Source: Salinarimonas soli
GTDB taxonomy: Bacteria > Pseudomonadota > Alphaproteobacteria > Rhizobiales > Beijerinckiaceae
NCBI RefSeq assembly: GCF_008386575.1
Contig: NZ_VUOA01000019.1
Span: 186,698-250,697 of the forward strand
Reading direction: 5' to 3'
DNA: 64,000 nt
Shown here one piece after another: positions 61,116-64,000 of this stretch. Numbering within the stretch: position 1 is the stretch's first letter; the number at the start of each line of letters is the position of its first letter. A program made the translations under genes and the position numbers. The notes under the pieces are model-generated. The model searched no databases. It was not told the origin of the DNA and was given only the letters and a program-made list of their open reading frames with translations.

Positions 61116-61631
61116 TCACCCCAGCCGCAGCTCGAACGGCTCGTTCTCGAACGCGACGTCCGCGCCCCGCCCGATCCGGGCGATCGCCGCGACCATGCGG
61201 CCCTCCCGCCCCAGCATCTCGTCCGCCACCGCCACGAGGCGCGCGTTCGGGGTCGCCATGGGGGACGCGGCGCGAAGCGCGTCGGCGATCTCCTCCTCGG
61301 AGCGCTCAGGGTCGAGCGCGCAGGCCGTGATGAACGCCGCCGCCGTCGAGCGGCTGACCCCCGCCCAGCAATGGATCACGAGCGGCTTCTCGCGCGGCCA
61401 GTCCCGTACGAAGGCGAGCAGGCGCTCCACGTGCTCGCGCGCCGGCACGACGTGACCGTCGCGGGCCTCGACGATGTCGCTCACACCGATGAAGAGGTGG
61501 CGCTCCGGGTCGATGGCGGCCGGACGCTCGACGGGGGTGGCGACGTTGATGAGCGTCACTACATGGCTCGCGCCGACGGCTTCGACGGTCTCGTGCAGGC
61601 GCGAGAGCGGGCAGACATGCAGGGTGGGCAT
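61116..61631 (-). CDS. Dual-specificity/tyrosine phosphatase-like protein
   Basis: 171 aa. The Cys-phosphatase P-loop HCWAGVSRS (Cys88, Arg94) is intact, and a candidate general acid is Asp52 in GVSDIVEARDG. The start MPTLHVCPLSRLHETVEAVG was set at the ATG complementary to 61629-61631, since the longer frame runs antisense to the next gene. It resembles the alphaproteobacterial tyrosine-phosphatase family with a very short N-terminus. Substrate unknown. Divergent from the TauE permease gene (60 bases). Confidence 0.88.
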   Translation of the reverse strand: MPTLHVCPLSRLHETVEAVGASHVVTLINVATPVERPAAIDPERHLFIGVSDIVEARDGHVVPAREHVERLLAFVRDWPREKPLVIHCWAGVSRSTAAAFITACALDPERSEEEIADALRAASPMATPNARLVAVADEMLGREGRMVAAIARIGRGADVAFENEPFELRLG

Positions 61632-61691
61632 GGGACGGGACCCCCGGTGATCGCTTAAGGTCGGGGCGCTCCCCGATTCTGGAACCCTCCT

Positions 61692-62447
61692 TTGGCCGAA
61701 CTTCTCGCCGCCGTCGACTGGTCCGACCCGCGCATCCCCTTCGTCGTCGCCGTGGCGGCGCTCGCTGGCTTCGTGCGCGGCTTCACGGGTTTCGGGGCGG
61801 GCATGATCATGATCCCGGCGGTTGGGGCGGCCTATGATCCCGTGACGGCGATCATCCTGCTCTTCATCATCGATGCCGGATCCACCACGCCGATGCTCCT
61901 GCCGCACTTTCGCGCCTGCCGCTGGGCCGAGGTGGGACCGGTGGCGCTCGCGGCCTCGATCGCCTTTCCCATGGGGCTCGCCTTCCTGCTCAGCACCGAC
62001 CCCATCGTCGTGCGCTGGATCCTGAGCCTGTTCATCCTCGGCGTCACGGCGCTGCTCGCCGCCGGCTGGCGCTATCGCGGCGAGCCGGGCGTGGGCCGCT
62101 CGCTCATGGTGGGCGGCGGCATGGGGGCGCTCAGCGGCGCCATCGGGCTTGGCGGGCCGCTCATCGTGCTGTTCTGGCTCGGCGGTCCGGAGCGGGCCGC
62201 GCGGGTGCGCTCCAACATATTCGCGTTCTTCGGCCTGTTCTCGATCGTGAGCTTCACCGGCTTCTGGTGGACGGGCCTGTTCACCCCGGGCCGCACGCTC
62301 GCGGGCCTCGCCCTCCTGCCGCTCTACGCGGGCACCCTGCTGCTGGGCTCGCGCGTCTTCGACCGCTCGACGGACGAGACCTATCGCCGGGCGGCGTTGG
62401 GCCTGTGCGCCGGCATCGCCCTCGCCTCAATGCCGATTTGGCGGTGA
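61692..62447 (+). CDS. TauE/SafE family permease (probable sulfite/anion exporter)
   Basis: 251 aa with about seven to eight hydrophobic segments. The TauE repeat motif is seen at both halves: FVRGFTGFGAGMIMIPAVGA and GGGMGALSGAIGLGGPLIVL. Members export sulfite, sulfoacetate or other organosulfonates. No in-frame ATG or GTG is available near the N-terminus, so the start is taken as TTG 61692, just after the -10-like and T-rich sequence. No clear ribosome site is seen. It is convergent with the ligase gene, with a CTCCCCCTGGGAG-type palindrome between. Confidence 0.85.
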   Translation: MAELLAAVDWSDPRIPFVVAVAALAGFVRGFTGFGAGMIMIPAVGAAYDPVTAIILLFIIDAGSTTPMLLPHFRACRWAEVGPVALAASIAFPMGLAFLLSTDPIVVRWILSLFILGVTALLAAGWRYRGEPGVGRSLMVGGGMGALSGAIGLGGPLIVLFWLGGPERAARVRSNIFAFFGLFSIVSFTGFWWTGLFTPGRTLAGLALLPLYAGTLLLGSRVFDRSTDETYRRAALGLCAGIALASMPIWR

Positions 62448-62483
62448 CAGCTCCCCTCTCCCCCTGGGAGAAGGGGGCGCCCC

Positions 62484-63713
62484 TCAATCATATTTCCGCT
62501 CGTCCGCGATCACCTTGCCGTCGTTGGGCAGGCTCCCGGGCGGCACGATCTCGATCGCTCCCCGCAGCTTCGTGACCGACTGGAGCGTCGCGGCCAGGGG
62601 CTCGGCGAGGGCGGGGGAGGGGGCCTCGGCCCGTAGGGTCATGGCGTCGTTCTCGCCCTCGCGGGTCACGACGAGGCGCAGGCGGCCGAGCTCGGGATGG
62701 CGGCGGCCGATCTCGGCCACCTGCTCGGGGCGCACGAACATGCCCTTGACCTTGGTGGTCTGGTCGGCGCGGCCCATCCAGCCGCGGATGCGGGTGTTGG
62801 TGCGCCCGCAGGCGCTTGTGCCCCCCATCGCGGCCGTGAGGTCGCCGACGGCGAGCCGCAGGAGCGGGCGCTCGGGATCGAGGGAGGTGACGACGATCTC
62901 GCCGACGTCGCCCTCAGGGACGGGATCCCCCGTCCCCGGGCGCACGATCTCGAGGATGATGTCCTCGTTCACCACCATGCCCTCGCGCGCCTCCGTCTCG
63001 TAGGCGATGAAGCCGATATCGGCCGTGGCATAGGCTTGATAGGCCTCGATGCCGCGCCCCGAGAACAGCTCCTGGAGCGATTTCGGGAAGGCCGCGCCCG
63101 ACACGATGGCCTTCCTGATCGAGGACACGTCGCGGCCCGCCCCATTGGCGGCGTCGAGGACGATCTTGAGGAAGTCCGGGGTGCCGGCGAAGGCTACGGG
63201 CCGGAAGGCCTCGATCACGTCGAGCTGCGCCTCCGTGTTGCCGGGGCCGGCCGGGATCACCGGGCAGCCCAGCGCCCGTGCGCCCCCGTCCATGATGAAG
63301 CCGCCGGGGGTCAGGTGGTAGGAGAACGTGTTAATCACCACGTCGCCCGGCCGGAACCCCGCCGCGTAGAGGCCCCGCGCCGCGCCCCACGGATCGGTGC
63401 CGCGGCCCTCGCCCTCGTGGATCGGGCCCGGCGAGGTGAAAAGGCGGCCGAACACAGCGAGCGAGCCCGCGTGGAAGCCGCCGAAAGGCGGGTTCGCCTT
63501 CTGGAGGCCCGGGAGGTCGGACTTGCGCAGGACGGGCAGCCGCGCCAGCGCCGCGCGGCTCGTGATCTCGCCCGGATCGACGCCGGCGAGCCGCTCCGCT
63601 CCGGCGGGGGAACGCTGGGCCGCCGCCACGACGTCGGGCAGGCGTGCCATCAGGTCCGCCTCGCGCTCCGCCGGATCGCGGGTGTCGCGGTTGTCGTAGA
63701 ACGGCGTCGTCAT
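62484..63713 (-). CDS. Phenylacetate-CoA-ligase-like AMP-forming enzyme
   Basis: 409 aa of the adenylate-forming superfamily, closest in layout to PaaK. Motifs are LFTSPGPIHEGEG (P-loop replaced), FSYHLTPGGFIMDGGARALG, AFAGTPDFLKIVLDAANGAG and AYQAYATADIGFIAYETEAR. The C-terminal hinge is GDLTAAMG, then KVKGMFVRPEQVAEIGRRHP. It activates an aromatic or other acid to its CoA thioester. The usual SSGTTG-like P-loop Ser/Thr string appears altered to FTSPGPI, so its substrate may differ. No paa genes are adjacent. AGGTCC lies before the ATG. Confidence 0.88.
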   Translation of the reverse strand: MTTPFYDNRDTRDPAEREADLMARLPDVVAAAQRSPAGAERLAGVDPGEITSRAALARLPVLRKSDLPGLQKANPPFGGFHAGSLAVFGRLFTSPGPIHEGEGRGTDPWGAARGLYAAGFRPGDVVINTFSYHLTPGGFIMDGGARALGCPVIPAGPGNTEAQLDVIEAFRPVAFAGTPDFLKIVLDAANGAGRDVSSIRKAIVSGAAFPKSLQELFSGRGIEAYQAYATADIGFIAYETEAREGMVVNEDIILEIVRPGTGDPVPEGDVGEIVVTSLDPERPLLRLAVGDLTAAMGGTSACGRTNTRIRGWMGRADQTTKVKGMFVRPEQVAEIGRRHPELGRLRLVVTREGENDAMTLRAEAPSPALAEPLAATLQSVTKLRGAIEIVPPGSLPNDGKVIADERKYD

Positions 63714-63800
63714 GGGACCTCCTGGTCCGCCCTCTGCCGGGGCGGTGCGCGTGATCGGGCCGGGCTAGATGGCCCGGCCCGCTGCCGTAACGCAAGGCCC

Positions 63801-64000
63801 CTAGAAGGGGAGGAGGCGGCGGATGCGGGCGATGTTCACGAGCGAGACGAGAGCCGAGGCCACGTAGGTAAGGGCCGCGGCGCGCAGCACGGCGCGGGCG
63901 CCGGGCAGGTCGCGCGCATCGAGGAAGCGGCCCGTCTCCAGGATCGGCAGGGCCCGGCGGAAGCTCGCGTCGAGCTCCACGGGCAGCGTCAGGAGGTGGA
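63801..64000 (-). CDS. Zinc metallopeptidase, C-terminus (partial)
   Basis: Only the last 66 residues are in the window (stop TAG complementary to 63801-63803). They read HLLTLPVELDASFRRALPIL, then EARDLPGARAVLRAAALTYV-like residues and SALVSLVNIARIRRLLPF. This matches the end of the YugP-type neutral zinc metallopeptidase family (Zn_peptidase_2). The HExxH motif lies outside. The gap 63714-63800 shows nothing notable. Confidence 0.8.
   Translation of the reverse strand, partial: HLLTLPVELDASFRRALPILETGRFLDARDLPGARAVLRAAALTYVASALVSLVNIARIRRLLPF

Noticed and set aside
1..64000. Prophage, integrative element or genomic island
   Set aside because: No integrase, transposase, tRNA attachment site or phage structural gene was seen; composition is uniform apart from short AT-rich promoters.

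Overview
The window is a high-GC alphaproteobacterial chromosome segment. Gene order and families point to the Hyphomicrobiales (Rhizobiales), most likely a Methylobacteriaceae- or Salinarimonadaceae-like lineage. The evidence is a rhizobial motility set (motB-motC-fliK, motE, DUF1217), hsp20 next to DUF1150, DUF3750, tripartite tricarboxylate transporter genes and a split methylmalonyl-CoA mutase. The genus cannot be fixed from sequence alone. I see no rRNA, tRNA, CRISPR array, prophage or transposase.

Layout. 0.1-8.1 kb: an MscS channel, two envelope or low-complexity proteins, a class A penicillin-binding protein and a 59-aa zinc-ribbon protein. 8.1-15.8 kb: otsB, a PRC-barrel protein, a HisKA_2 kinase, hsp20-DUF1150, and a hydrolase divergent from a GT4 glycosyltransferase. 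16.0-22.2 kb: the translation block infC (AUU start)-rpmI-rplT and pheS-DUF559-pheT. 22.3-31.3 kb: meaB-pcp, tctCBA and a lipoprotein hydrolase. 31.3-40.3 kb: the catalytic methylmalonyl-CoA mutase operon, a WYL regulator/EVE pair around a perfect palindrome, two paralogous secreted small proteins and the mutase small subunit. 40.3-42.8 kb: dispersed repeats, an unexplained gene-free stretch behind a promoter-like sequence, and a HerA-type ATPase. 43.0-59.4 kb: flagellar cluster (DUF1217, a 34-codon duplicated mini-ORF, flgF, fliI, flagellin, fliF, fliH-like, motB, motC, fliK, transglycosylase, motE, flgH, fliL, fliP), interrupted by a peptide-type ABC binding protein on the other strand. 59.4-64.0 kb: AAC(3)-family acetyltransferase, hypothetical gene, DSP-like phosphatase, TauE permease, PaaK-like ligase and the C-terminus of a zinc metallopeptidase.

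Genes that work together. scpA, mutA and meaB make up the B12-dependent methylmalonyl-CoA to succinyl-CoA step, yet sit at three sites over about 18 kb. The flagellar genes cover MS ring, rod, L ring, export and stator functions. The rest of the flagellar set (flgBC, fliE, flgG, flgA, flgI, fliG, fliM, fliN, motA) is not in the window. Many neighbours overlap by 1-4 nt (ATGA, GTGA or TGATG), which implies translational coupling.

Intergenic space is filled by at least four dispersed palindromic repeat families, called A-D here. Family A keeps hairpin pairing while changing stem sequence. One A copy supplies the stop codon of pcp, and one D copy sits between pheS and the DUF559 gene.
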